This document shows, piece after piece, positions 45,555-55,500 of a stretch of 64,000 nt of DNA. How positions within the stretch are numbered: the stretch's first letter is position 1; each line of letters starts with the position of its first letter. The stretch comes from an uncultured Poribacteria bacterium (lineage in GTDB: Bacteria > Poribacteria > WGA-4E > PCPOR2b): contig OY282444.1 in assembly GCA_958296125.1 (NCBI GenBank), forward strand, positions 2,413,940-2,477,939, in the 5' to 3' direction. The notes under the pieces are model-generated. The model saw only the letters and a list, made by a program, of their open reading frames with translations. It had not been told where the DNA came from and searched no databases. A program made the position numbers and the translations under genes.

Positions 45555-46394
45555 TTACCCGCTGATGGCTTCTATCTTTTCACGCAGGACAGCGACGCAT
45601 CCGTCCACCTCTGCCTCGCTGAGCCCGTGAAGAATTATCGGGATGTCGGAGTCGATCTCGTTGAGCAATGACAGGTATTGGTCATAATCTAAAAGGCCCT
45701 TTCCCGCGGCAAGATGCCCCGCTTCGCCATCACGGTCAAGGTCTTTCGCGTGTGCAAAAGCGATGTCTTCACTAAGGAGCCCGAAGGCTTCATCAAGGAT
45801 TTCACGCATGTGAGGCAATTCCCCGGCATGAAAGATATTGGCACCATCCATGACCACCTTCAGATAGGGTGAACCGATCCGGTCAATTAAGCGACGGGCT
45901 TTGCTTGCGGAATCAACCACATTAGCAACCTCCGGCTCAAAGGCAAGGGTGACTCGGTATTCTTCAGCGACTTCTATGGCTTGACGCATTGAAATTATCA
46001 GATCGTCCCATGCCTCCGGCGAGTCATTGTCAGGATGTCGCCGCCACATACTATTGGGGTCTCGTGTACCCGTACACAGTGTAATCACCGACGTGCCTAG
46101 CTTGTCACAAGCAGATGCCAACACACGCAGTTTTCGCAATCCATCGGCGCGTTGTTGTAAATCGGGATGAACCATGTTATAGGTGCCAGAAAGCGCGGTC
46201 ATTGTGATGTTGCGCGCACCCATTTCTTCGCGGATTTTATCACACAGGCTCGTATCAATATCCGTTGGCAGTTCAGTCACACCGGCACTGGAAAGATCGA
46301 ATTGTATACAGTCAATGCCATGGTTTGCAACGGCATCCAATTCTTCCTCCAGCGTCGCACGGGCAAAGGTTCTGGACATAATTCCAATCTGCAT
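45555..46394 (-). CDS. Sugar phosphate isomerase/epimerase
   Basis: 279 residues. QIGIMSRTFARATLEEELDA, CIQFDLSSAGV, LAFEPEVANVVDSA, KVVMDGANIFHAGEL and FAHAKDLDRDGEAGH fit the xylose-isomerase-like TIM barrel with its metal-binding Glu, Asp, His and Glu. Start ATG 46394 has GAGGAGGAGACG upstream. Third isomerase of this type in the window. Substrate unknown. Confidence 0.9.
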   Translation of the reverse strand: MQIGIMSRTFARATLEEELDAVANHGIDCIQFDLSSAGVTELPTDIDTSLCDKIREEMGARNITMTALSGTYNMVHPDLQQRADGLRKLRVLASACDKLGTSVITLCTGTRDPNSMWRRHPDNDSPEAWDDLIISMRQAIEVAEEYRVTLAFEPEVANVVDSASKARRLIDRIGSPYLKVVMDGANIFHAGELPHMREILDEAFGLLSEDIAFAHAKDLDRDGEAGHLAAGKGLLDYDQYLSLLNEIDSDIPIILHGLSEAEVDGCVAVLREKIEAISG

Positions 46395-46588
46395 TTGCGT
46401 CTCCTCCTCAACTCAAGCCAATTCTCGATTTATGCACGACCAATCTATAAACGATCCACCACTATACCACCCTTCATACACCGCATCAAGTGAAAATCGA
46501 TTGATACCACGACCGGGAAAAAACTGAACGTATCAAACAGCAATTCATCGAACATCGCCGATCCTATTCTCTGATTCTCCAATACGTC

Positions 46589-48277
46589 TTGACTATGCAC
46601 ACACTATCAATCTTACTCACAGCCAGTTGGCAGGGCTGGTTAAATAATATACAATACGCTTCAGAGGAGAGACGGAAAAAGGTCGCAGAAACCATCGGTT
46701 TTCTCGTGCTGATGGCTGCCTTATACTTGATAGGACACGCTATCTTCAAAGTGGTGGAACAGCAGATCGACACCCAGGGACAAACAATACTACATGCCAT
46801 CAATATTTGCGTAGGGCTCAGCGTATTCATCTTGGTGAAAGACGCAACTGAGGACACAATCAAACAGTTTTACGAAGCCACGGATACATCACTACTGCTG
46901 TCGTCGCTATCTCCATCAACCGTTTTCGGATTTAAGTTAGTCCAACTCATTGCATCGAATCTATCGAGCATGGTGATGTGGCTGTTCCCCCCGTGGATTG
47001 CATTTGGACGACTCTTCGGTTTGCCTTGGCATTTCTACCTAGGCCTCATCCCAGCCTGCTTCTGCCTACTCGTCATCATCGTGACGACTGTTGCGGTTGT
47101 GATGATGTTCGTTACGCGCTTTTTTTCTTCGCAGCGAACGATACAGCTCTTAAAAATCGTCGGCGCAACTATCGGTGTGCTCGCCGGTTGGTTTCTCTCG
47201 GTCAGCTTTCTTGCATTTGATCAATCCGATGAAATTGCCAAATTTCTCCTAGAACGATTAAAACTTCCCACGTCCGACTGGTATCCGCATTTGTGGACAG
47301 CGAAATTGATGATGAGTTGGCTTCCTGAGTCGGGAATCCAACCGTTACGGTGGGTGCTCCAACTGGTGGTTGCAAGTATAGCAATACCGTTCTTGAGTGT
47401 ATTATTCGCTTCCAAAATCTACCACCAGAGTTGGGAATATGCTAGGCGCGTGGAAGTCGATCCGAGACAGGGCGGCAAGAAGCGGATGAGTGCTGCCGTC
47501 CTAGGTCGAGGCAAAATCCGTTCAATGATGGCAAAGGATTTCCATATCTTCCTCCGACATAAGGGGCGGGTGATGATGATTATAATGCTAACCCTCATCC
47601 AGTTGATACTGATATTTGCCGCAGCTTACCAGATACGAGCAGATGATGAAAGCAGCTACGGCGTTCATCTGCCACTCTTAGGGGGGATAGCCGTTCAGAT
47701 CATGATTTACAGCGTGATGGCGACATCTGGATTCTCATGGGGAGGCTGCAAAGCGGAGGCAAAAACGTGGTGGCTGTTAAAATCAAGTTCGATTTCGCCG
47801 GCGCTGCTGTTCAACAGCAAATTTTTTATCGGGACCCTCTGTGCGGTTGTTTACGCAGAAGTGTGGTTTTTTGTAGGATTAATTCTGTTTCGGATCCCCC
47901 TTCAGCTATGGCTGCCCATCCTATTGATGACTACAGTGATTACGGCGACAGCGACAGCGTTCAACACCGCAATGGGGACACTGCCCTGGGTCGCGGAAAT
48001 CGGAGAAACGGATTGGGATTCCCGCAAGCAACCAACCCTCCGATTTGCGACACTTCTGGTCACAATGATCGCTAACCTAATACTGCTCAGTGGCCCCATC
48101 ATCGTCTTGGAAATCGTCGTTCTTGGCGAAATGGAGTTTTTTGGAGGAAAACAGAACGGCTCACTTTCGACCCCACAACAACTCACGATTGTGTTTATTC
48201 TGAGCACCCTCATTGGTGTGTGGGTCATGTTATACCTACTCGGCAAGCAATCGTTACGGAAACTGCTCTATCAATAA
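46589..48277 (+). CDS. Putative ABC exporter membrane subunit
   Basis: 562 residues; starts at TTG 46589 or ATG 46595, neither with a clear ribosome-binding site. About twelve hydrophobic helices in two halves separated by a basic cytoplasmic loop (RRVEVDPRQGGKKRMSAA, about 290-315). It resembles large ABC-2-type permease proteins of the putative ABC exporter group. The next gene encodes a fused ABC exporter, but that has its own membrane part, so the usual separate ATPase is missing. Substrate unknown. Confidence 0.6.
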   Translation: MTMHTLSILLTASWQGWLNNIQYASEERRKKVAETIGFLVLMAALYLIGHAIFKVVEQQIDTQGQTILHAINICVGLSVFILVKDATEDTIKQFYEATDTSLLLSSLSPSTVFGFKLVQLIASNLSSMVMWLFPPWIAFGRLFGLPWHFYLGLIPACFCLLVIIVTTVAVVMMFVTRFFSSQRTIQLLKIVGATIGVLAGWFLSVSFLAFDQSDEIAKFLLERLKLPTSDWYPHLWTAKLMMSWLPESGIQPLRWVLQLVVASIAIPFLSVLFASKIYHQSWEYARRVEVDPRQGGKKRMSAAVLGRGKIRSMMAKDFHIFLRHKGRVMMIIMLTLIQLILIFAAAYQIRADDESSYGVHLPLLGGIAVQIMIYSVMATSGFSWGGCKAEAKTWWLLKSSSISPALLFNSKFFIGTLCAVVYAEVWFFVGLILFRIPLQLWLPILLMTTVITATATAFNTAMGTLPWVAEIGETDWDSRKQPTLRFATLLVTMIANLILLSGPIIVLEIVVLGEMEFFGGKQNGSLSTPQQLTIVFILSTLIGVWVMLYLLGKQSLRKLLYQ

Positions 48278-48410
48278 CCCAAGTTGCTATCGGATAGGAG
48301 AGCGGGTCGTAATCATCGCGGGAATACCGGCGGACGTACCAGGCAGCACGCACATGATTAAAGCGGATATCCTCTAGGATAACTCGCTTTGACGAAAGGA
48401 CAAAATCCGT

Positions 48411-50153
48411 TTGCAAAGAGTACCACTTAGACAATATGTTTCACTCCTCACTTATTACCTCAAGCCCCAGTGGTTTCGGGTGACGCTGCTTGCCATTTTC
48501 ATGTTTGGTGGGATTGGCTTGAACCTGCTCAATCCACAGATTCTACGTTACTTCATTGACACTGCAAAGGCGGGTGGCGCACTCCGAAATCTGCTTATCG
48601 CTGGTGGACTATTCCTTGCGATTGGTATCTTGGGGCAAGTCGTTACGCTGGTCAGTTCCTATCTAGGTCAGGATGTGGGCTGGCGGGCAACGAATCGGAT
48701 GCGGGGGGACTTGGCGTTTCACTGTCTGAATCTTGATATGTTGTTCCATCAACAGTATACCCCTGGAGAGATGGTTGAGCGCGTGGACGGTGACACAACC
48801 GCGCTCTCAAACTTCTTCTCGGAGTTTGTGCTTCAGGTTATTGGCAGCACATTCTTCCTAATCGGTGTCGTCATCTTGGTCTTCCGAGAGGATTGGCGGG
48901 TTAGTGCTGCACTGACAGCGTTTGTAATTATTGCGTTTATCATCTACAACCTCATACGAAGCATCGCTATTCCAACATATACTGCCGAGCGAGAGGGCTA
49001 TTCCAAACTGTATGGCTTTATCGAAGAGCGGCTAATAGGGATTGAAGACATCCGGACGAACGGCGGAAAAGCCTATATGATGGATCGGTTCTACGATGTC
49101 AACAGTGATGCCTATCAACGGGTGCTGAAATCTGAGATCATGGGCGAAGTCGTGCAAGCAATCACGAGGATTATGTTTGCCCTAGGGCTTGCGATTTCAA
49201 TGGGTATGGGCATCTACCTCTATCGGGAAGGGGTATTCACCATCGGCACGGTTTTTTTGGTCGTCTATTATACCGCCATGCTTCGGCATCCCCTTGACCA
49301 GATCAGTCGCCAGCTTAACGATCTTCAGAGAGCGACAGCGGGTTTAAAGCGAATCGAAGCCTTGCAGCGTAGGAGCTCTCACATTCAAGATGGGACAGAA
49401 ACGCTTCCCGCCTCGGGCGCAATCTCGATCGAGTTTGATGAGGTGACATTCAACTATACTGAAGGTGAACCTGTTCTAAAAAAGATTTCCTTTAATCTAG
49501 CACCGGGCAAAGTCCTCGGCCTGTTGGGGCGCACAGGCAGCGGAAAAACAACCATAACGCGCTTACTGTTTCGATTTTACGAACCGAATATGGGGGAAAT
49601 CCGTCTGGGTGGCACGCCAATAATGACGGTATTGCTAGACAACTTACGCCAGCATGTGGGGTTGGTCACACAAGATGTTCAGCTTTTTTATGCGACCGTC
49701 CGCGACAACATTACACTTTTCAACCCTGAGATTACCGATTCGCAGATTTTGGCGGTTATTGAAGACCTTGGGCTGTCGGCATGGTATGCCTCGTTGTCAG
49801 ACGGGCTTGACACCGTGATCGCCTCTGGAGGGCTTTCCGCTGGAGAGGCGCAGCTGATCGCATTTGCGCGAGTATTTCTCAAGGATCCGGGGATTATCAT
49901 CCTTGACGAACCCTCGTCACGGCTGGATCCAGCGACCGAACAACAGATTGACCGCGCGGTTCAGAAGTTGCTCCATAACCGGACAGGCATTATCATCGCC
50001 CATCGTCTTGGGACGGTTGAGCGGGTCAACGAAATCATGATTTTGGAAGATGGCGAGATTCGAGAACATGGGGAGCGGGAACACCTTGTGAAAGACCCGA
50101 ATTCGCGATTTTCACAACTGCTCAAAACAGGACTGGAGGAGGTAATTGTGTGA
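48411..50153 (+). CDS. ABC exporter with fused membrane and ATP-binding domains
   Basis: 580 residues from TTG 48411 behind AAAGGA. Six helices in the type-IV exporter domain (about 15-310), then the nucleotide-binding domain: Walker A GLLGRTGSGKTT (about 370), Q-loop VTQDVQLFY, signature LSAGEAQ in place of LSGGQ, Walker B IIILDEPSS and H-loop IIIAHRLGT. Works as a homodimer or heterodimer exporting lipids, drugs or peptides. The weakened signature may mean it is the non-hydrolysing half of a heterodimer. Confidence 0.9.
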   Translation: MQRVPLRQYVSLLTYYLKPQWFRVTLLAIFMFGGIGLNLLNPQILRYFIDTAKAGGALRNLLIAGGLFLAIGILGQVVTLVSSYLGQDVGWRATNRMRGDLAFHCLNLDMLFHQQYTPGEMVERVDGDTTALSNFFSEFVLQVIGSTFFLIGVVILVFREDWRVSAALTAFVIIAFIIYNLIRSIAIPTYTAEREGYSKLYGFIEERLIGIEDIRTNGGKAYMMDRFYDVNSDAYQRVLKSEIMGEVVQAITRIMFALGLAISMGMGIYLYREGVFTIGTVFLVVYYTAMLRHPLDQISRQLNDLQRATAGLKRIEALQRRSSHIQDGTETLPASGAISIEFDEVTFNYTEGEPVLKKISFNLAPGKVLGLLGRTGSGKTTITRLLFRFYEPNMGEIRLGGTPIMTVLLDNLRQHVGLVTQDVQLFYATVRDNITLFNPEITDSQILAVIEDLGLSAWYASLSDGLDTVIASGGLSAGEAQLIAFARVFLKDPGIIILDEPSSRLDPATEQQIDRAVQKLLHNRTGIIIAHRLGTVERVNEIMILEDGEIREHGEREHLVKDPNSRFSQLLKTGLEEVIV

Positions 50154-50231
50154 TGGAGCTCCCACGCTGTATGGCATCCTGAATGCGTGAAATGCAAGCC
50201 GCGATAATCCAGCGTGATAAGCCTTCAGATG

Positions 50232-50257
50232 CCTTCGGCGGATCGAAGGGATTTTTT
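50232..50257 (+). terminator. Probable rho-independent terminator
   Basis: CCTTCG (50232-50237) and CGAAGG (50244-50249) form a six-pair stem with a six-base loop, followed by GATTTTTT. It stands about 80 bases after the ABC exporter gene. Confidence 0.55.
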
Positions 50258-50414
50258 GTGGGAATTGGAGCGGTTTCTTCCTATATTTAGTGAGCTATCT
50301 TCTCTCTTAGTTGACTCTGAGGCAGGTAGAATGTATAATTAACGTATCTTAACTCAAGTTTCTAGTAGAATGCAAGTCTCACGCATTACGTTTCAGACCT
50401 GACGGATAACAGAT

Positions 50415-51533
50415 ATGACAACCAAATTTACGCTCCCCGAACTCGGAGAAGACATTGACACAGGCGATGTCGTTGCCCTGCTAGTATCTATCGGCGATAC
50501 AATAGAAATAGATCAGCCGGTGCTGGAGATCGAAACGGATAAGGCTGCTATCGAAATACCTTCTTCAGTCAGCGGTGTCATCACGGCGATTCATGTGGAG
50601 GAAGGCGGAATAGCAGAAGTCGGGAAGCCGATTCTCACAGTGGATACGGAGGCAACGGGCGAAGCGGCAATCACACCTACAGAGACACCTCAGAAAACCG
50701 TTCCTGCCCGCGAGGCCGTATTGCGTTCACCTGTCAGCGTGGTAGAGCAAAAGGAAACGCCGGCTATCGTAGCAACGGAAACACAACTGACTGCTGGAAT
50801 TGCTGAACCGCTACCAGATTTCTCAAAATGGGGTGCAATCGAACGAGCGGCGATGGGGGGGATACGCCGTGCTACAGCGACGCATATGGCTGCTGCTTGG
50901 GCGACGATTCCGCACGTCACGAATTTCGATAAGGCGGACATCACAGAGTTAGAGAAACTCCGAAAACAGTACACCTCAAAGGTTGAGGCTGCCGGTGGCA
51001 AACTCACCATCACGGCAATACTCCTCAAAATTGCCGCGGGGGCGTTGCAGCAGTTTCCGCAATTTTGTGCAAGCGTGGATATGGAGAAAGCGGAGATTAT
51101 CTACAAAAAATATTATCACATCGGTGTGGCGGTCGATACGCCGCAAGGGCTTCTGGTACCCGTTATCCGCGATGTCGATCAGAAAAGCATTATCAAATTG
51201 GCTGTTGAACTCAGTCAAGCGGTGGAGAAGGTAAAAAATAGGAAACTCGGTTTAGAGGAAATGCAGGGTGGAACCTTCACGATAAGCAATCTCGGCGGCA
51301 TCGGTGGGACAAACTTCGCCCCGCTTATCAACACCCCCGAAGTTGCTATTCTCGGTGTTGCCCGTGGTCAGATTGAACCGGTATTTATCGATGACCAATT
51401 TCAGCCGCGTCTAATGTTGCCGCTTGCACTTTCCTACGACCACCGCTTGATTGATGGTGCCGATGCAGCCCGTTTTCTCCGTCGGTTGGTTGATGTGCTG
51501 GAAAACCCTTTCTTGATCGCTCTGGAGGGATAA
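50415..51533 (+). CDS. 2-oxoacid dehydrogenase E2 (dihydrolipoyl acyltransferase), without E3-binding domain
   Basis: 372 residues, shorter than most E2 proteins. The lipoyl domain (about 1-78) carries EIETDKAAIEIPS with the Lys that is lipoylated. A Pro/Thr/Glu-rich linker of about 60 residues follows. The catalytic domain starts near residue 150 (GGIRRATATHMAAAW) and ends with the HxxxDG motif SYDHRLIDGADAARFL. The peripheral subunit-binding domain normally found between them, which binds E1 or E3, is not visible. No E1 or E3 gene adjoins it. It may work with subunits encoded elsewhere or have a special role. Confidence 0.88.
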   Translation: MTTKFTLPELGEDIDTGDVVALLVSIGDTIEIDQPVLEIETDKAAIEIPSSVSGVITAIHVEEGGIAEVGKPILTVDTEATGEAAITPTETPQKTVPAREAVLRSPVSVVEQKETPAIVATETQLTAGIAEPLPDFSKWGAIERAAMGGIRRATATHMAAAWATIPHVTNFDKADITELEKLRKQYTSKVEAAGGKLTITAILLKIAAGALQQFPQFCASVDMEKAEIIYKKYYHIGVAVDTPQGLLVPVIRDVDQKSIIKLAVELSQAVEKVKNRKLGLEEMQGGTFTISNLGGIGGTNFAPLINTPEVAILGVARGQIEPVFIDDQFQPRLMLPLALSYDHRLIDGADAARFLRRLVDVLENPFLIALEG

Positions 51534-51560
51534 ATGCGGAACGGACCCAATCTTATCGGG

Positions 51561-51577
51561 TGCGTAAGTCCTAAAAA
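51561..51577. repeat. Solo end of the TGCGTAAGTCCTA repeat
   Basis: TGCGTAAGTCCTA (51561-51573) matches the right end of the MITE-like element at 44939-44951, and it shares CGTAAGTCCTAAAAA with 28026-28040. No left arm is seen, so this is a decayed copy or a solo end. Confidence 0.55.
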
Positions 51578-51633
51578 CAGTGCAATTTCCTCACTCAACG
51601 CTAGTCCATTCAAGACACTTCTAAGGATATGTT

Positions 51634-52227
51634 ATGGAAGATTATGATATTAATGAATTGATTGAACAGTTGGAATATGATGAAGATCGAGAAGCGGCGA
51701 TCTCTGCGTTGGTCAAAATTGGTGAACCTGCAGCGCCCAACTTGATAGCGGCGTTAGAAAACGTAATTTGGGATGTGTGTGACGGCGCGGCCGATGCCTT
51801 AGCGCGGATTGGAGAACCTGTCCTCCCTGCTTTAATAGATGCGTTTGCCCACGAACTGAGGCATGTTGCGCTCAATGCTTCCGATGCCGTCGCTCGAATT
51901 GGAGAACCTGCCGTTCCGGCTTTAGTTGAGGTATTAAACGATACCTATGACCCCGTCCGAGAAAACGCTGTCCGTGCGTTGAGCACGCTTGGAAAGTCGA
52001 CCCAATCTGTTGTGCCTGCATTGATTCAGGCACTCGGTGACGATGAAGTGGAGATTCGCACCTACGCTGCGGTTGGGTTGGCAAACGTTGGTGAAGCTGC
52101 GAGCGATGCCGTGCCTGCTTTGATCGCCGCATTAACAGATGAGTCCGATCGGGTCCGTGAACATGTCGCTTTCGCGTTGGCACAAATCGGGACACCAGAG
52201 GCAGAAAAAGCGTTAAGTGAGCTGTGA
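51634..52227 (+). CDS. HEAT-repeat protein
   Basis: 197 residues with AAGGAT before ATG. Five or so HEAT/PBS-lyase-type units of about 30-35 residues, with ALVKIGEPAAPNLIAALE, ALARIGEPVLPALIDAF, AVARIGEPAVPALVEVL, VPALIQALGDDEVEIRTYA and VPALIAALTDESDRVREHVA. It is a helical scaffold for protein binding. No signal peptide. Function unknown. Confidence 0.9.
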   Translation: MEDYDINELIEQLEYDEDREAAISALVKIGEPAAPNLIAALENVIWDVCDGAADALARIGEPVLPALIDAFAHELRHVALNASDAVARIGEPAVPALVEVLNDTYDPVRENAVRALSTLGKSTQSVVPALIQALGDDEVEIRTYAAVGLANVGEAASDAVPALIAALTDESDRVREHVAFALAQIGTPEAEKALSEL

Positions 52228-52564
52228 GGGAGAAAAACAGTTAAAATTGTTGTTCAGATTACTGTTCAGGAAGAAAACATTTCTCCTTAACGAAAACGCG
52301 GGATGTCGCTAATTGAGATAATTCATTTGAAAAATAAAGCGGGATGTGGTATTCTTAATATGATCTTCTGCCGCCCAGACTTTATCCAACCATCAAAAAT
52401 TTGGTACATTGGCTTAGTTGATCAACGAACTCTTGACCCCATGAACTCCTGAATTTGGTATAGTCAAAAGCAAATTTCTCATCTCTCACTATGTAGAAGA
52501 AACTTGCCTTTGTCAATCTGCGATTTTCAAACAGGTGGAACCCCTATGATAGAAAGGATATAAA
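52228..52564. other. Leader and promoter region before the korA-korB pair
   Basis: No gene seen. TATAGT (52459-52464) with TG in extended -10 position is a candidate promoter, and GCGGGATGT occurs twice, near 52300 and 52340. Both signals are weak. Confidence 0.35.
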
Positions 52565-54346
52565 ATGGCAAATTACGATTTTGCGATTGGTATGGGTGGG
52601 GCACCCGGACAAGGAATTGAAAGTAGTGGACCACTGCTGTTGAGGATTTGTGCGCGGCGTGGCGTTTATGCGTTCACTTATAGTGCCTATCAATCCCTCA
52701 TCCGTGGCGGCCATACTTATTTAACGATGCGGCTCAGCTCCGAGCCGGTCGCAAACCATGGTGATAAGGTTGACTTAGTAATTGCGTTGAATCAGGACGG
52801 GATGGACAAGCACCTTCGGAACGTCATCTCCGGCGGCGCAATTCTCTACAATAGCGACAATACGAAGCCCCCAGATGATGCCCCAGAGGGGGTCCAGCTG
52901 TGTCCACTCTCCTTTAAGGAAATGTCCAACAACAGTCGAAACCGGATTATGCTGAATACCTTGTTGCTTGGTGCCACCCTTAAAATGATTGGCGCAGGCT
53001 TGGAACAGCTTGAAGATATTTTAACGATCCAGTTCCAGCGAAAAGGACCAGCCGTTGTTGACGAAAACGTCGGGCTCGCCAGAGCAGGATACGATCATGC
53101 CGCTGAACATTTCACGCCGTTTCCCACATCACTGCCCATCCAAGACAAGCCGCTCGCCGTAACGACTGGCAATGAGGTGATGGCAATGGGGGGTGCGGCA
53201 GCAGGTGTCAAATTCTACTGCGCCTATCCGATGAGCCCTGCGACCGGTGTGCTGCACTGGATGGCTGCAAACGCGCGCGATTTGGGTATCATGGTACGGC
53301 AGGTTGAAGACGAAATCGGTGTTGCGAATATGGCAATCGGTGCTGCTCATGCGGGATGCCGTGCGATGTGTGCGACCTCCGGCGGCGGCTTCGCGTTGAT
53401 GACAGAGGCCATCGGCAGTGCAGCGATGATGGAAATTCCGGTTGTTGTTATTAATGTTCAGCGTGGTGGGCCTTCAACCGGGCTGCCGACCAAGACCGAG
53501 CAGGGCGACCTGTGGCAGGTGCTCGGTGCCAGCCAAGGGGACTTCCCGAAGATTATTGTGGCACCAACCAGTATCATGGATGGTTTCGATGTGATTCCAG
53601 AGCTCTTCAATTTAGTGGATAAATATCAGTGTCCGGGGATGGTGATTTCCGATCTCACACTCTCTATGGGATACACGAATATCGCTCCAGACCTCATCAA
53701 GTGGGATCAGAAGATCGATCGGGGCGAGATCATCACTGAAGGCAACGATACAGACGAAAAGTATCTGCGTTACAAGATTACCGACAGCGGAATCTCCCCG
53801 CGAGCGTTGCCCGGAACGCCGGGCCATGTTTATGTTGCGGCCACTGATGAACATGATGAGGATGGTGGACTGATTAGCGATGAGTTCACGAACCCCCACA
53901 TACGCCGAGACATCATGGAAAAACGCCAGCGTAAGATGGACGGTATCGTTGCTGAGTTACCGCTTCCCCCGGTGGAGGGGCCTGAAGATGCAGCGCTCAC
54001 CTTGATCGGTTGGGGGTCTACGAAGAGTGTCATTGGGGAAGCTGCCAGTCTGTTGAGAACGGAAGGGCACAGCGTCAATCATATCCACTTCAAATGGCTT
54101 TACCCAATGAGCGAAGAAAAGGTCAATGAGATCCTCTCGAAATGTAAGCAGTCAATTATCATCGAGTGTAATTACACGGGTCAATTTGCACGCTTCCTGC
54201 GTAGTGAAACCGGCTTCAAGGCTAATGGCCATATCCGCAAATATGATGGTGAGCCATTCATGCCACACCACATTGTTGATGGTGCTAAAGAGATTGAGGC
54301 GGGTCAGACCGAGTTATATATCCCGTATCAAGAAATTGTAGTTTAA
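52565..54346 (+). CDS. korA: 2-oxoacid:ferredoxin oxidoreductase, fused gamma-alpha subunit
   Basis: 593 residues with AAAGGAT before ATG. The gamma domain comes first (IGMGGAPGQGIESSGPLL, IRGGHTYLTMRLS), then the alpha/pyrimidine domain (about 200-420: MGGAAAGVKFYCAYPMSPAT, VEDEIGVANMAIGAAHAGCR, VQRGGPSTGLPTKTEQGDLW), then the C-terminal transketolase-like domain (LTLIGWGSTKSVIGEAA). This is the usual KorA layout. With the beta subunit it oxidises a 2-oxoacid such as 2-oxoglutarate to acyl-CoA and CO2 and reduces ferredoxin. The acid used cannot be fixed from sequence. Confidence 0.93.
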   Translation: MANYDFAIGMGGAPGQGIESSGPLLLRICARRGVYAFTYSAYQSLIRGGHTYLTMRLSSEPVANHGDKVDLVIALNQDGMDKHLRNVISGGAILYNSDNTKPPDDAPEGVQLCPLSFKEMSNNSRNRIMLNTLLLGATLKMIGAGLEQLEDILTIQFQRKGPAVVDENVGLARAGYDHAAEHFTPFPTSLPIQDKPLAVTTGNEVMAMGGAAAGVKFYCAYPMSPATGVLHWMAANARDLGIMVRQVEDEIGVANMAIGAAHAGCRAMCATSGGGFALMTEAIGSAAMMEIPVVVINVQRGGPSTGLPTKTEQGDLWQVLGASQGDFPKIIVAPTSIMDGFDVIPELFNLVDKYQCPGMVISDLTLSMGYTNIAPDLIKWDQKIDRGEIITEGNDTDEKYLRYKITDSGISPRALPGTPGHVYVAATDEHDEDGGLISDEFTNPHIRRDIMEKRQRKMDGIVAELPLPPVEGPEDAALTLIGWGSTKSVIGEAASLLRTEGHSVNHIHFKWLYPMSEEKVNEILSKCKQSIIIECNYTGQFARFLRSETGFKANGHIRKYDGEPFMPHHIVDGAKEIEAGQTELYIPYQEIVV

Positions 54347-54357
54347 GGAGGAATAAG

Positions 54358-55260
54358 ATGGCAAAGGATGGAAAACCCATAAAGGCGGCTCCAACAGCGA
54401 AGGATTTTAAGGGGAGCGTTTCCCCTGATTGGTGTCCCGGTTGTGGTGATTTTGGCGTATTGAGATCTCTTGAAATGGCATGCGCCAAGACGGGACGCGA
54501 GCCGCACGAGTTCGTCACAATCAGCGGAATTGGCTGCTCGTCTAACTTGCCCGGATTTTTTAACACCTATGGGATGCACACCCTTCACGGTCGAGCTCTC
54601 GCTGTGGCAACGGGCATGAAACTCGCCAACCACGATATGGAAGTGATTGTCACCGGAGGCGATGGCGACGGCTTCGGTATTGGTGGAAACCACTTCATGC
54701 ATACCATGCGCCGCAACATCGATCTCCTGTATATTGTGATGGACAACCAGATCTACGGATTAACAATCGGTCAAGCTTCACCCACGAGCCGAATGGGTAT
54801 GAAGACCCAAAGCACACCGTTTGGCAGTGTCGAACAACCCATCAATCCGCTCGCGTTGGCTATCGTTTCAGGTGCGACCTACGTCGCCAGAGGGTTTAGC
54901 GGTGATACGAAGCATCTCGCCGAACTGCTATATAGGGGTATAGAACACAACGGGTTTGCGTTCGTGGATGTCTTCAGCCCCTGCATCACCTTCAACAAGG
55001 ACAACACCTTCGCTTTCTTCAAACAGCATGTGCGGAAACTCGAAGAGGAAGGGCATGATCCGACGAATACGCAGGCGGCCCTTGAGCAAGCCATGATTTG
55101 GGGGGATGAGATTCCCATTGGCCTGTTTTATGAGGACACAAGTCGTCCCGCGCTCGAAGACCTCGAACCCGTCCTACACGATGGCGTGCCCCTTGCCCAA
55201 AAGACGGGTCTGGCTGTCACAGCGGAGCAAGGCGAAGCAATCATCAAGCGGATGATGTAA
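54358..55260 (+). CDS. korB: 2-oxoacid:ferredoxin oxidoreductase beta subunit
   Basis: 300 residues, AAGGAGGAATAAG before ATG. TPP-binding subunit with DWCPGCGDFG near residue 24 (Cys pair for the [4Fe-4S] cluster), ISGIGCSSNLPGF and the TPP/Mg motif GDGDGFGIGGNHF with NIDLLYIVMDNQIYG. It begins 11 bases after korA, so they form one operon, and a strong terminator follows it. The reduced ferredoxin produced could feed geranylgeranyl reductase downstream; that is inference. Confidence 0.94.
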   Translation: MAKDGKPIKAAPTAKDFKGSVSPDWCPGCGDFGVLRSLEMACAKTGREPHEFVTISGIGCSSNLPGFFNTYGMHTLHGRALAVATGMKLANHDMEVIVTGGDGDGFGIGGNHFMHTMRRNIDLLYIVMDNQIYGLTIGQASPTSRMGMKTQSTPFGSVEQPINPLALAIVSGATYVARGFSGDTKHLAELLYRGIEHNGFAFVDVFSPCITFNKDNTFAFFKQHVRKLEEEGHDPTNTQAALEQAMIWGDEIPIGLFYEDTSRPALEDLEPVLHDGVPLAQKTGLAVTAEQGEAIIKRMM

Positions 55261-55316
55261 ACCAGTTCGCGGAGCACTCGGAGTCGGCGCAATTTATGTC
55301 AGTCGCGATTGGAAAT

Positions 55317-55354
55317 CAGCCTGAAATTTTCAAATCAATTTCAGGCTGTTTTTC
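55317..55354 (+). terminator. Rho-independent terminator after korB
   Basis: A 12-bp perfect stem (55317-55328 with 55337-55348), an eight-base loop and a TTTTTC tail lie 57 bases after the korB stop. It separates korAB from the lipid genes, which therefore have their own promoter between about 55360 and 55500. Confidence 0.93.
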
Positions 55355-55500
55355 TTTCTATTCTTGAGGATTTCCGTAGTCAACGGGTTGTTCTGAATTC
55401 CGATGTAATCGGGATTGACATCCGTTGACCCCAAACCACGATGAAATGATTGCATACGCGGCTGACGGTCTTCGGGTGAAGGGGCGAACACAAATCAATA

